Under the pieces are notes generated by a model, which had not been told where the DNA came from, did no database searches, and saw only the letters and a program-made list of their open reading frames with translations. Source: Bacillota bacterium (GTDB lineage: Bacteria > Bacillota > Clostridia > Oscillospirales > Acutalibacteraceae). Taken from it: a stretch of DNA of 53,185 bases. Position numbers and translations under genes: made by a program. Below, one piece after another: positions 1 to 7,991 of this stretch. The stretch covers positions 1-53,185 of the forward strand of contig JAEWBE010000112.1 in assembly GCA_023391275.1 (NCBI GenBank). The letters are read 5' to 3'. Each line of letters begins with the position of its first letter. Positions within the stretch are counted from its first letter, which is position 1.

Positions 1-403
1 AAAGCCGGGATAAAAATGCCTTCATCTCAGCGGGGGGCATGTCCTGCTCATGATTGCCAATGATGTAATAAACCGGATAGCTTTTCCCGAGTGTTTCCGC
101 CAGACTGAAAAATATATTATGATTAAAATCAGTACGGGTAACCATATCCCCGGTCATAACGATTAAGTCCGGTCCGGCTACGTCAATTTTCGCAAGCAGC
201 CGCTCATTGCCGCGCCCAAAGCGCTTGCTGTGCAAATCAGAAAGCTGCATAATCCTCAGTCCGTCAAAAGCCTTCGGAATTTTTTCCGACACAATCCGGT
301 ACTCAGACTTCTGCAGCAGATGATTTTCTATAAAAACAGCGGACAGGGCCGCCGCGCTTTTAATGAGCGCTCTGCGTAACCATGAATTCCTTTTCTTCTT
401 CAT
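1..403 (-). CDS. Metallophosphoesterase, membrane-anchored, 3' part missing
   Basis: The gene is cut by the window edge; only its first 134 codons are present. It starts at the ATG at 403, behind an AGAGG ribosome site. Residues 1-30 are a basic N-terminus followed by a hydrophobic stretch that looks like a signal anchor. The calcineurin-like metallophosphoesterase motifs follow: DLH in 'QLSDLHSKRFG', GDM in 'VMTGDMVTRT' and GNHE in 'YYIIGNHEQD'. These supply metal ligands in this superfamily. The layout (N-terminal anchor, then phosphoesterase) matches the YkuE/YaeI-like group of membrane-associated enzymes. The substrate cannot be told from sequence. It lies about 100 bases downstream of recO and may be co-transcribed with it. 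Confidence 0.85.
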   Translation of the reverse strand, partial: MKKKRNSWLRRALIKSAAALSAVFIENHLLQKSEYRIVSEKIPKAFDGLRIMQLSDLHSKRFGRGNERLLAKIDVAGPDLIVMTGDMVTRTDFNHNIFFSLAETLGKSYPVYYIIGNHEQDMPPAEMKAFLSRL

Positions 404-500
404 AAAACCTCTTTGAAAAAAACCAAACCACACACAGTCAAACTCCGTTTATTTTGAATGGTGGTATTCCATTCCACAGTCCCCTTAAATTTACCGCAGA

Positions 501-1250
501 TCACTCCTGCCTTATCTGATGATAAAAATCAAGCGTATTGAAGCTGCGCTGCAACGTGCTGAGCACATATTGTTCGCTCGCGCGTGAAAGTTCCTTCAGC
601 CCCGTGGGGGACAGGCTGAAAGAAAACAGTTTTTCAAAATCTGCATAGATAGTATGCCGCAAACCCGTAAGCGCGCCGCGGCTCAATGTTAAAGCCGGCT
701 CTGAAGAAGGCTGCATGCAGTCGCCGCAGTAAATTACGCCGCTGCGCGGCAGGAAATACATCACATCCGCTTCATAGCAGGAACAGCCGGCACAGCAAAT
801 CAAGCCGGGCATATACCCCGCAAGCGAAAGCATGCGCATTTCCAAAATCGCCTTAATCAGGAGGTTCGGCCTGTTTCCTTTGCATAAAAAATGCAGCGCG
901 TTCAGCATTAAACGCAAAAAATCCCCGGCCTCCGTTTCTTCAGGAGCCAGCGCACCCGCCAGTTCGCAAAAATATTGGGCAAGGGAAAGGCGCTCCATGT
1001 CCCGCCGCAGATCAAAAAAGACCTCGATAGGCTCGGCGTCGTCAATTATGTACTTATCCCGCCCCTTAAAAATCGTGAAGCGGGAATAACTAAAAAGCTG
1101 GGTGGCAGAAAGCTTATTACTCTTCAGTTTTTTTGCTCGCTGGGCAAAAGCGCGCAACACGCCCTCCTGCCGTGTTAAGACGGTCACCAGGCGGTCGCTT
1201 TCACCCACGCTCTTCTCCATAATGACCAAGCCCTCGGTTTCTATCTGCAT
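501..1250 (-). CDS. recO: DNA repair protein RecO
   Basis: RecO (249 aa) works with RecF and RecR to load RecA on SSB-coated single-stranded DNA during recombinational repair. The N-terminus ('TEGLVIMEKSVGESDRLVTVLTRQEG') is the typical RecO OB-fold. The helical C-terminal half carries a four-cysteine zinc site, with CxxC pairs in 'ICCAGCSC' and 'IYCGDCM'. Length is normal for the family. The ATG at 1250 has a GGGAGGA ribosome site 5 bases away. The gene begins inside the 3' end of the small yqzL gene, in another frame, so the two are probably translationally coupled. era-yqzL-recO is the standard Firmicutes order. Confidence 0.96.
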   Translation of the reverse strand: MQIETEGLVIMEKSVGESDRLVTVLTRQEGVLRAFAQRAKKLKSNKLSATQLFSYSRFTIFKGRDKYIIDDAEPIEVFFDLRRDMERLSLAQYFCELAGALAPEETEAGDFLRLMLNALHFLCKGNRPNLLIKAILEMRMLSLAGYMPGLICCAGCSCYEADVMYFLPRSGVIYCGDCMQPSSEPALTLSRGALTGLRHTIYADFEKLFSFSLSPTGLKELSRASEQYVLSTLQRSFNTLDFYHQIRQE

Positions 1251-1365
1251 CGGGATCCTCCCGCATCTGCAACTCCTCGTTGCTGTGTTTACACTGGCTG
1301 TAAATCAAATAATCCATTACGTTCCCTGTATGTTCAAAACAATTCCAAGCAGTCTTTTCATCCAT
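1201..1365 (-). CDS. yqzL: YqzL-family small protein
   Basis: A 54-residue frame starts at the ATG at 1365 behind a GGGAG site and ends with TGA at 1201-1203. Residues 7-22 ('WNCFEHTGNVMDYLIY') match the hallmark of the Bacillus YqzL family (W-x-x-F-x-x-T-G-N-x-x-x-Y-L). This family sits between era and recO in Firmicutes, exactly as here. The last 50 bases overlap the start of recO in a different frame. The C-terminal third, inside recO, is poorly conserved and charged. No function is established for the family. Identification rests on the motif plus the position. Confidence 0.75.
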   Translation of the reverse strand: MDEKTAWNCFEHTGNVMDYLIYSQCKHSNEELQMREDPDADRNRGLGHYGEERG

Positions 1366-1540
1366 ACTTTCCACTCCCTTTTTGGTTTGCTAATTTAAGT
1401 ATTCGCCAATGAGGGAGTTATATGAGCGGTAAATAAATGAATTAAACCCATAATATTACAAAATATTCGATGAAAATATGCTTCCGGCCGGGTACAGCCA
1501 TTTTTTCGAAAAAAATGATTCGCTGCAGGGCAATGCCCTG

Positions 1541-2464
1541 TCAGCCTTTAAAATCATTGCTGTCAAAACCGAAGCTGTGCAAAGCCCCTGAGCGGTTCCG
1601 CCAGTCTTCCTTCACCTTAACCCAAATCTGAAGATTGATTTTACAGTCAAAAAAACGTTCCATATCTGTGCGGGCCAGCGTGCCGACTTTTTTCAGCATG
1701 ACCCCGTTCTTGCCGATGATAATCCCTTTGTGGGTTTCCTTCTCACAGTATATCGTCGCGTCAATATCGGTAATGCCGCTTCCGTTATCGCGTTCACGCA
1801 TCTTTTCCACTACGACCGCAATTCCGTGGGGAACTTCCTTGTCGCAAAGGCGCAATAACTTTTCACGTATCATTTCGCCGGCCAGAACACGTTCCGGCTG
1901 GTCCGTAAGGGTATCTTCTTCAAAGAAATGCCCGCCCGGCATTGCGAGCTTTTCCAGTTCCGCGGCCAGATCTTTCACACCGTTGCCGTCAATCGCCGAA
2001 ATCGGTACGACCGCCTCAAAATCATACAGCTTTGAAAGCTCCCCAATCTGGGTAATCAGAACACTTTTCTCCGGCAAAAGGTCAATCTTATTGATTGCCA
2101 AAACTGCCGGCAGGTCAAGCGATTTAAACTTTTTTATCAGTTCCAGATCCGCGGGAGAAATTTTTTTCCCCGCTTCCACAACAAGCAGGCATGCATCCAC
2201 ACCCGCGACAGATTCGCTGACGGATTTTACCATGTATTCCCCCAGCCGATTATGCGGTTTCAAAAGACCCGGCGTATCAATAAACACAAGCTGATTTTCA
2301 CCGCGTGTCAAAACACCCATGATACGGGTCCGGGTAGTCTGCGGCTTATTGGAAACAATGGCTACCTTTTGGCCGAGAAGTATGTTCAACAGCGAGGATT
2401 TTCCCACATTGGGTCGGCCTACTATGGCGATAAACGCCGATTTGTCATTTGATTGATCAGGCAC
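1541..2464 (-). CDS. era: GTPase Era
   Basis: Era (307 aa) is an essential GTPase that binds the 3' end of 16S rRNA and assists 30S subunit maturation. The G1 loop is 'GRPNVGKSS' near residue 16, G3 is 'DTPG' and G4 is 'NKID'. The C-terminal KH RNA-binding domain shows the 'GIIIGKNGVMLKKVG' loop. The start is GTG at 2464 with AAGGAG 8 bases upstream. It follows dgkA by about 100 bases; a cytidine deaminase gene (cdd) sits there in Bacillus subtilis but is absent here. Confidence 0.97.
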   Translation of the reverse strand: MPDQSNDKSAFIAIVGRPNVGKSSLLNILLGQKVAIVSNKPQTTRTRIMGVLTRGENQLVFIDTPGLLKPHNRLGEYMVKSVSESVAGVDACLLVVEAGKKISPADLELIKKFKSLDLPAVLAINKIDLLPEKSVLITQIGELSKLYDFEAVVPISAIDGNGVKDLAAELEKLAMPGGHFFEEDTLTDQPERVLAGEMIREKLLRLCDKEVPHGIAVVVEKMRERDNGSGITDIDATIYCEKETHKGIIIGKNGVMLKKVGTLARTDMERFFDCKINLQIWVKVKEDWRNRSGALHSFGFDSNDFKG

Positions 2465-2561
2465 GATAAATTCTCCTTATTTTAACAGAGTCACAGGCCG
2501 TATCCGCTTTTGTCACTGAATATTCACGGAACAGCCTGTCGGGCTTGTCCATAATCTTTCT

Positions 2562-3044
2562 TTATTTTTCCCTTTTTCTTCGAATAAAATCGCGGATTCC
2601 AATCGGCCCCATGACAATATAAACAACGCTCAGCGCAACGGTTGCCAGAAGCAGCAGACACAGCCAAGGATTGACAGCGAAGAATAAAATTATTTTAGCG
2701 AAAGAGGCAGGCTGCCAAAAAAGGCAAACGCCAACACCCACCGCGAAGAGCGCGCAAACCAGCACACCGCCCGCAGCCATATCTTTTACAATTCGAACCA
2801 CGGGATGAAAACTGGCGGCGGCCATATCCGAAAGTTCCTCTGCAACCGTGTTGAACAGTTCCGACATCATCACGCTGGCAAAGGTGAGACAAAGAATCGC
2901 GTAACCGGTACGTGACAATTCAAAAAAAAACGAAAAGACAAATACATACAGTGCGGCCACCATATGTATCCTCATATTTCGTTCATTATTGACGCAATAA
3001 ATTATTCCGCGAAAGGCGTATTTAAAGCTTTTTAAAAATCGCAA
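2562..3044 (-). CDS. dgkA: Undecaprenol/diacylglycerol kinase (DgkA family)
   Basis: An integral membrane lipid kinase. Gram-positive members phosphorylate undecaprenol to regenerate the undecaprenyl phosphate carrier for cell-wall synthesis. The signature region 'SELFNTVAEELSDMA' (around residues 61-75) carries the conserved E, N and E residues of the DgkA active site, followed by 'VRIVKDMAAGGVLV'. At 160 aa it is longer than the usual 115-135: after the three-helix core there is an extra hydrophobic segment and a basic tail ('RRKREK'). The start appears to be TTG at 3044, with GAGGA 7 bases upstream and the ybeY stop inside the same site, so translation is probably coupled to ybeY. Confidence 0.9.
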   Translation of the reverse strand: MRFLKSFKYAFRGIIYCVNNERNMRIHMVAALYVFVFSFFFELSRTGYAILCLTFASVMMSELFNTVAEELSDMAAASFHPVVRIVKDMAAGGVLVCALFAVGVGVCLFWQPASFAKIILFFAVNPWLCLLLLATVALSVVYIVMGPIGIRDFIRRKREK

Positions 3045-3047
3045 GCC

Positions 3048-3557
3048 TTATTCCTCATCCTCGTCCAAAACATAGCTGCTTGTGCTTGGCAGACCAAGCT
3101 GTGTCATGACCTGCTCTTCTTTTTCACGCATGCGAACCCGCTCAATCCCACCGTTTTCATGATCATAACCGAGCAGATGCAGCATGGAGTGCGCGGAAAG
3201 ATAACCGACTTCACGCTCAAGGCTGTGGCCATAGCGTTCCGCCTGTTCCACTGCTTTTTCCATCGAGATGACAATGTCGCCCAGAATTTTCGCGCCGGTC
3301 GCATGATTCTCATCATAAACTCCGTTTTCCCCCATGGGGAACGAAAGCACATCCGTCGGAACGTCTTTACTGCGATACTGTTTGTTTAACTCTCGAATCT
3401 GTTCATTATTAACAAATGTAACGCTGATTTCCGCAGGATCTTCAAAATGCTCCATTCTGAGCACTGCGTTGCAGCAGCGGCGCACCAGCATGCGCAAGCC
3501 TGTGGGTATTTTTATCTCTTTTTGCTTGTTGTCGATGATTACTCTTATCTTTTCCAT
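3048..3557 (-). CDS. ybeY: Endoribonuclease YbeY (16S rRNA maturation)
   Basis: YbeY is a zinc-dependent endoribonuclease for 16S rRNA 3'-end processing and ribosome quality control. The zinc motif H-x3-H-x5-H is complete in 'HSMLHLLGYDH', and the upstream strand 'VPTDVLSFPMG' is typical. I prefer the ATG at 3557 (169 aa): it lies 4 bases past the phoH stop, and an AGGAGG is 15 bases upstream. A longer in-frame ATG at 3581 has no ribosome site ahead of it and would contain that AGGAGG. In B. subtilis pgpH (yqfF) lies between phoH and ybeY; it is absent here. Confidence 0.95.
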   Translation of the reverse strand: MEKIRVIIDNKQKEIKIPTGLRMLVRRCCNAVLRMEHFEDPAEISVTFVNNEQIRELNKQYRSKDVPTDVLSFPMGENGVYDENHATGAKILGDIVISMEKAVEQAERYGHSLEREVGYLSAHSMLHLLGYDHENGGIERVRMREKEEQVMTQLGLPSTSSYVLDEDEE

Positions 3558-3561
3558 TGTG

Positions 3562-4521
3562 TTAACGCCCGACCTCCTCATTTTTTTCGTATGCTTTTAT
3601 AATATCCTGCACCAGCCTGTGGCGCACAACATCTTTTTCACTGAACCTCACCTGGGCAATGCCCTCAATGCCGCGCAGAATCCGAATCACGTCCTTGAGG
3701 CCGGATTTGCGGCCTTCCGGAAGATCAATCTGAGTAATATCCCCGGTGATGACCATTTTGGAATTGAACCCCAGACGGGTCAAAAACATCTTCATCTGCT
3801 CCGGTGTTGTATTCTGCGCTTCATCAAGAATAATAAAGCTGTCGTCCAACGTTCTGCCGCGCATATACGCGAGCGGCGCCACTTCAATATTGCCGCGTTC
3901 CACGTATCGCTGGTAGGTTTCGGCCCCCAGCATGTCGAACAATGCGTCGTAAAGCGGGCGCAGGTACGGGTCGACCTTCTGCTGCAGGTCGCCGGGCAAA
4001 AAGCCAAGTTTTTCGCCCGCTTCCACAGCGGGGCGTGTTAAGATGATACGGTTGACCTCCTGCGCACGGAAGGCCGTAACCGCCAATGCGACGGCCAAAT
4101 AGGTTTTTCCGGTGCCGGCAGGGCCGACACCGATTGTGATTGTATGATTTTTAATCGCGGTACAATATTTTTTCTGTCCCAGCGTTTTTGCTTTGACCGG
4201 TTTGCCTTTGGATGTAATACAGATGCAGTCACCCGCGAGCGTATCGATTTTATCCTCGCTCCCCTCATTGACAAGCGAGATGCAGTAGCGGACATTCTGC
4301 TCACTCAGCGCCTCGCCGCGGTTGATCAGTGTAAGAAGGCTGTCGATGGCGCGCACCGCCAAAGCAACATTTTCCGGTTCGCCCGAAACCTTGATTTCAC
4401 TTCCGCGCCCGAGGATGCTGACCTGATACTCTTTTTCCATCAGTTTGATATTTTCGTCGAAACTGCCGAAAAGAGCGACTGCCTGCTCCATGCGGTCAAT
4501 ATTGATCCTTTGTTCAAACAT
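3562..4521 (-). CDS. phoH: PhoH-family ATPase
   Basis: PhoH-like P-loop ATPase (319 aa) with an N-terminal KH-like region, the PhoH/PhoL arrangement found beside ybeY in many bacteria. Walker A is 'GPAGTGKTYLA' near residue 133 and Walker B is 'SFIILDEAQN'. The 'ITGDITQIDLP' strand is also family-typical. The cellular role is not firmly known; the constant linkage to YbeY and Era suggests RNA metabolism or ribosome maturation. Start ATG at 4521 has AAAGGTGA upstream. The 3' end overlaps the ribosome site of ybeY. Confidence 0.95.
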   Translation of the reverse strand: MFEQRINIDRMEQAVALFGSFDENIKLMEKEYQVSILGRGSEIKVSGEPENVALAVRAIDSLLTLINRGEALSEQNVRYCISLVNEGSEDKIDTLAGDCICITSKGKPVKAKTLGQKKYCTAIKNHTITIGVGPAGTGKTYLAVALAVTAFRAQEVNRIILTRPAVEAGEKLGFLPGDLQQKVDPYLRPLYDALFDMLGAETYQRYVERGNIEVAPLAYMRGRTLDDSFIILDEAQNTTPEQMKMFLTRLGFNSKMVITGDITQIDLPEGRKSGLKDVIRILRGIEGIAQVRFSEKDVVRHRLVQDIIKAYEKNEEVGR

Positions 4522-4637
4522 TCAATCACCTTTACAGTTCTTTTACCGGTCGGGAGGGACACTCTCTCACGGTAAATTATATTTATTATATCATAATTTG
4601 CAGGATTCGTCACCATAATTAGTAACAAAAAATGTAG

Positions 4638-5816
4638 TTATTTTATCAATATTTCCGATTCCTGGGCGATATTCTCCCGACATTTTACAAGTGCCGAGTA
4701 GATCAGCCTGGAGCCGACAATTTTGTCGCTGCCGCTCGAGGAAATCACCTGCGCGCCATTCAGACTTTGTTCTTCTTTTTGTGCGATTTGAACTTCCGCC
4801 TCTTTGAGCGCCTCTTCCCTTGTGAGCGTAACCGCCGCCGTATGCTCCTCAATCCAGTTCTCCTCATAAAGGCTGAGCGGAAGGATGGCATTCATCAGTT
4901 TAACTTCCGTAAAAACCCCTTCGGCGCGGTAATTCCCGACCGGTTTCCCCACAAAAGTAAGCGGCACGCGCGCGCCGAAAAAGCTGAAACTTCGCTGCGT
5001 GACGACATGCCCCGTCGGCCCGGTTACATTACGTTTCAGTTCCACCTCCGCAGTAAGGGTATGGCTGGTTTCGGCAACAATTTTACCTGCCGCGCGCTTC
5101 AGCATCGTGACGCCCTGCTGGTCCTCCACGACCCCGCTGATCAAAAGCTGCCCCTCAACCACCGCGTCGCCCTCTTTTACCTGCGCTGTCCCGGTGTAAA
5201 CCTCCAGAGAAACGATTTGACCCGTATAAGCTGCTTTAATATTGCAAGGCCTGGTATCCTTTGTTTCAATCGGGGGACGTTCCGTTTTTTCCTGAAGCCG
5301 GACTTCCGCCGTGCAGCCCCGGGTATTTACGCTCAGCCAGCCAACCTCCGGAAGTTTAAGCATCAGCGCCTGCTGAAGCAGCTGCGGCTGAATGTCTTTT
5401 TTTAGTATGCCGGGCGTAATTCCCAATTCGGCAAGCTCCGCCTCAATCCGCGCGGTCGGAATGGTTGTATTGCCGACAACCTCAATGCACCAAACATGCA
5501 TGGAAAGCATGCCAACCACTATGGTGAACAGCACGGCCCCGGCAAGAATTCCCCGCCGTTTTCGGATTCCCATGGTTGCAAACGGAAAGCCATGCCGCCT
5601 GTTCACCTTCAATCTTGAACCGGCCCGCCGCGCGCAGCCGCGCAGCAAACGGTATTTCCCCGCGGCAATGCAGGCGCCGCAATTACGGCCGCCCCGAATG
5701 TCCCATAAATAGATGCCCGAACGCGCACACTGGTTGAGGAACTTTTCCGGGCTGCCGCCGATTACGGAAAACTGCACATAACCCAAAAGCCAGCGTGTCA
5801 GGTTTAAAGAAACCAT
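4638..5816 (-). CDS. yqfD: Sporulation protein YqfD
   Basis: YqfD family (392 aa), a mother-cell sporulation membrane protein required for normal spore development in Bacillus; biochemical activity unknown. A cysteine-containing cytosolic region ('GIYLWDIRGGRNCGACIAAGKYR') precedes one transmembrane helix around residues 88-110. After it comes the large extracytoplasmic domain, with 'VGNTTIPTARIEAELAELGITPG' resembling POTRA/FtsQ-like segments. Length agrees with the family. It follows yqfC by 9 bases and is surely co-transcribed with it. The phoH gene begins about 115 bases further on, after an AT-rich gap that could hold a vegetative promoter. Confidence 0.92.
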   Translation of the reverse strand: MVSLNLTRWLLGYVQFSVIGGSPEKFLNQCARSGIYLWDIRGGRNCGACIAAGKYRLLRGCARRAGSRLKVNRRHGFPFATMGIRKRRGILAGAVLFTIVVGMLSMHVWCIEVVGNTTIPTARIEAELAELGITPGILKKDIQPQLLQQALMLKLPEVGWLSVNTRGCTAEVRLQEKTERPPIETKDTRPCNIKAAYTGQIVSLEVYTGTAQVKEGDAVVEGQLLISGVVEDQQGVTMLKRAAGKIVAETSHTLTAEVELKRNVTGPTGHVVTQRSFSFFGARVPLTFVGKPVGNYRAEGVFTEVKLMNAILPLSLYEENWIEEHTAAVTLTREEALKEAEVQIAQKEEQSLNGAQVISSSGSDKIVGSRLIYSALVKCRENIAQESEILIK

Positions 5817-5825
5817 AGGATCACC

Positions 5826-6107
5826 TCACGTTAAAAACTCAATTCCCGTGATAAACCCCGTTACCACAAGGGAATCCGCGGTAAGGCACTTAATGACCAG
5901 GCCCCGCCCGGTAAACCGCACGATCAGCTTGCCGGTTTTAATGCGCACAACGTCGGTATCATACTCCAGCACTCCTTTACAGCCCTCTACAACCACTTCC
6001 GTATTTCCGTTGATTTCCATATGAGTCGGCATTGGCACCGGTGAAGTAAGACCCTTGATATTCATTTTCTTGCCCAAAATAATCCCCGCCCTAATCATAT
6101 TTGTCAC
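5826..6107 (-). CDS. yqfC: YabP/YqfC-family sporulation protein
   Basis: A small (up to 93 aa) beta-rich protein of the YabP/YqfC family, paired with YqfD in all spore formers. The conserved part is 'GNTEVVVEGCKGVLEYDTDV' followed by '...VRFTGRGLVIKCLTADSLVVTGFI'. The start is uncertain: the longest frame uses GTG at 6107 with a weak ribosome site, while an in-frame ATG at 6065 would give 79 residues. Only short gaps separate it from yqfD downstream and from the divergent YlbJ-like gene, so the two sporulation units share one regulatory interval. Confidence 0.88.
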   Translation of the reverse strand: MTNMIRAGIILGKKMNIKGLTSPVPMPTHMEINGNTEVVVEGCKGVLEYDTDVVRIKTGKLIVRFTGRGLVIKCLTADSLVVTGFITGIEFLT

Positions 6108-6173
6108 ATAAAGCCTATGCGGCGCAAGGCGTTAAAATCCGCGTCGCATCATATATATAAACGGGGTGATACA

Positions 6174-7232
6174 ATGAAAATAAAACAGGGTCTGCTGCTT
6201 GCCGCAACGTTCTTGGCCGCCTGCGCACTGCTGATTTTCCCCTCGGCAGCGGCGGCCGGGGCAAAAAACGGAATCGGGTACTGCCTTCAAATTCTTGTTC
6301 CTTCCCTTTACCCGTTCATGGTGCTTTCCGTTTTCGTAGTCAAGTGCGGCCTGTCCGAAAAAATCGGCAGACTGTTTGAGGCGCCCGCCCGCGCACTTCT
6401 TAAATTGCCGGGCAGCGCGTCGGCAACCATCCTTATGAGCATGATTGGCGGCTACCCAACCGGGGCCAGAAGCGTGGCTGCGCTGTATGAAAGCAATTTA
6501 ATCAGCGAAAGTCAGGCGGCCCGAATGCTTTGTTTCTGTGTAAATTCGGGGCCCGCATTTGTTATCAGCGCCGTAGGAGCCGGCTTTCTAAAGAATCAGC
6601 AAGCGGGAGTCATCCTGTTCGCGTCACAAATTCTTGCCTCCATCGCATTAAGCCTGATTTGCGGAATCACGGGAAAAGCGGAACCCGCTTCCAAGTCGGT
6701 GAAAAATCTTCCCTCCAAAAGCATAGCGAATGCGCTCATCGCATCGGCTTCCGACGCCGCACACGCCATGATTAACATGTGCTGCTTCGTTGTACTGTTT
6801 GCAGCACTGATGAACCTGCTGCGTCTTTGGGTAAAAACTCCGCAAAGCGCCGCGGCCCTTTCGGGGCTGCTCGAAGTAACGGGAGGATGCTCTGATTTTG
6901 TGAAGCTGAACCTGCCGCTGTGGGCGATTTCCTTCATCATCGGGTGGGGCGGAATCTGTGTCCATTTTCAGGTTCTGTCATCCGTTGAAAGAATCCGGGT
7001 CGGCCTGCCGCGATTTCTCTTTTTTCGCTTGCTGCACGGCACTCTGGCAGCCCTGATTACCGGAGGGCTAATGCAGATATTTCCCCTCAGCACCCAGGCG
7101 TTCAGCAATACTTCCGCACAGCTTGCCGCAAATTTTTCCGGTTCCGTTCCCGCGGCGGCCGCACTGATCGCACTTTGCGCAGCCTTTGTTTTCAGTCTTC
7201 CGGAAGAAAAACTGGAAATTGGAAATCGCTGA
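6174..7232 (+). CDS. YlbJ-like sporulation integral membrane protein
   Basis: A polytopic membrane protein (352 aa) of the YlbJ/nucleoside-recognition 'gate' group. 'MSMIGGYPTGARSVAALYES' (around residue 85) and 'FCVNSGPAFVISAVGAGFL' are hallmarks of the sporulation protein YlbJ family; in Bacillus ylbJ is a sigma-E gene needed for spore formation. About eight hydrophobic segments are visible. The ATG at 6174 is chosen because GGGGTG lies 5 bases upstream; the longer reading frame from 6117 starts with a basic peptide and has no ribosome site. Divergent from yqfC, which supports a sporulation role. Confidence 0.85.
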   Translation: MKIKQGLLLAATFLAACALLIFPSAAAAGAKNGIGYCLQILVPSLYPFMVLSVFVVKCGLSEKIGRLFEAPARALLKLPGSASATILMSMIGGYPTGARSVAALYESNLISESQAARMLCFCVNSGPAFVISAVGAGFLKNQQAGVILFASQILASIALSLICGITGKAEPASKSVKNLPSKSIANALIASASDAAHAMINMCCFVVLFAALMNLLRLWVKTPQSAAALSGLLEVTGGCSDFVKLNLPLWAISFIIGWGGICVHFQVLSSVERIRVGLPRFLFFRLLHGTLAALITGGLMQIFPLSTQAFSNTSAQLAANFSGSVPAAAALIALCAAFVFSLPEEKLEIGNR

Positions 7233-7307
7233 TGGTATAATAAATTATCGGAATATGTTTTCACCCTGATAAACCATACTGTTTTATAATTATGGGAGAT
7301 TAACGCA

Positions 7308-7529
7308 ATGATAGGCAAGAAAAAAGCAAAACTTTTCGGGAATCAAATCGAGGTAAAATGTGAATACTGTATCAACAGTTCAGATTTCGACGGCGCCAGT
7401 GTATGCAGGCTCCACCGCTATCTTTTGCCGGACGGCACCTGCCGCCGCTTTGCGTACGATCCGCTGAAACGGTCCCCAGTAAACCTTCCGCCGCTGCGGG
7501 CGCACGACTCTGAGGAATTCAAACTTTAA
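7308..7529 (+). CDS. Small cysteine-rich protein of unknown function
   Basis: A 73-aa protein with ATG at 7308 and GGGAGA 8 bases upstream. It has four cysteines: 'CEYCINSS' (CxxC), then single cysteines in 'ASVCRLHR' and 'GTCRRFAYDP'. This spacing could form a small zinc ribbon, with the conserved-looking tail 'RRFAYDPLKR'. Short proteins of this kind occur in clostridial genomes, but I do not recognise a named family. It follows the YlbJ-like gene by 75 bases and is closed by a terminator at 7548-7573. Confidence 0.7.
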   Translation: MIGKKKAKLFGNQIEVKCEYCINSSDFDGASVCRLHRYLLPDGTCRRFAYDPLKRSPVNLPPLRAHDSEEFKL

Positions 7530-7547
7530 AAATAATCCTTCTGTATG

Positions 7548-7573
7548 GAGCAGCTGAAAAAGCTGCTCTTTTT
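7548..7573 (+). terminator. Intrinsic terminator after the 73-aa gene
   Basis: Arms GAGCAGCT (7548-7555) and AGCTGCTC (7561-7568) pair perfectly around a 5-base A-rich loop and run into a T-tract. Confidence 0.85.
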
Positions 7574-7708
7574 CTATATTCTGTAAATATCTTTCTTTCT
7601 TTATTCATTTTTGCTTTTAAAAACCAAAATAATAAAAAGAATTCGGGGTATACTACAGGTCGGTATACGAAACGCCGGAATTCACCGTGCGGAGGAAAGG
7701 TAATTTTT

Positions 7709-7903
7709 ATGAGTAAGGATTTCAAACAGGAAATGATTCAGGAGCTCGACCGCCGGATTCATCTTTTGGAGGAACATCAGGGCGGGCAGATTATTGTTAC
7801 CGGCAATCAGTACGAAGAGTTAAACCAGGCTCTGTCAAAAGTGATTGGTGCCCCGCTGATAGGCGAACTGCAAAGCATAAAGGAATTTGTCGGCAGGCTG
7901 TGA
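7709..7903 (+). CDS. Small hypothetical protein (64 aa)
   Basis: ATG at 7709 with GGAGGAAAGG upstream. The product is acidic/amphipathic, mostly helical by eye ('MIQELDRRIHLLEEHQGG'), with a hydrophobic C-terminal helix. No family recognised. It is an isolated monocistronic gene flanked by terminators on both sides (7548-7573 and 7911-7953). A repeated GGTATAC lies about 35-55 bases upstream of the start and may be part of its promoter or operator. Confidence 0.65.
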   Translation: MSKDFKQEMIQELDRRIHLLEEHQGGQIIVTGNQYEELNQALSKVIGAPLIGELQSIKEFVGRL

Positions 7904-7910
7904 TTAAAGC

Positions 7911-7953
7911 ACAAAGCGGGAATCCGTTCTTTCGAACCGGATTCCCGCTTTGT
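7911..7953. terminator. Bidirectional terminator between the 64-aa gene and lon
   Basis: Sixteen-base perfect inverted repeat (7911-7926 and 7938-7953) between two convergent genes. The arms begin with ACAAAG and end with CTTTGT, giving modest U-tracts on both strands. Confidence 0.8.
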
Positions 7954-7991
7954 ATTAAGTGGCGGAGATTAAACTCGCTCACCTGTTTGGA

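Noticed and set aside
1524..1539. CAGGGCA/TGCCCTG hairpin just after era
   Set aside because: The loop would be too small unless the stem is shortened, and the T-run on the minus strand begins about 10 bases away; too weak to call a terminator.
3334..4041. Plus-strand open frame of 235 codons
   Set aside because: Antisense to ybeY and phoH, whose motifs are intact; the product looks like a reverse-complement shadow.
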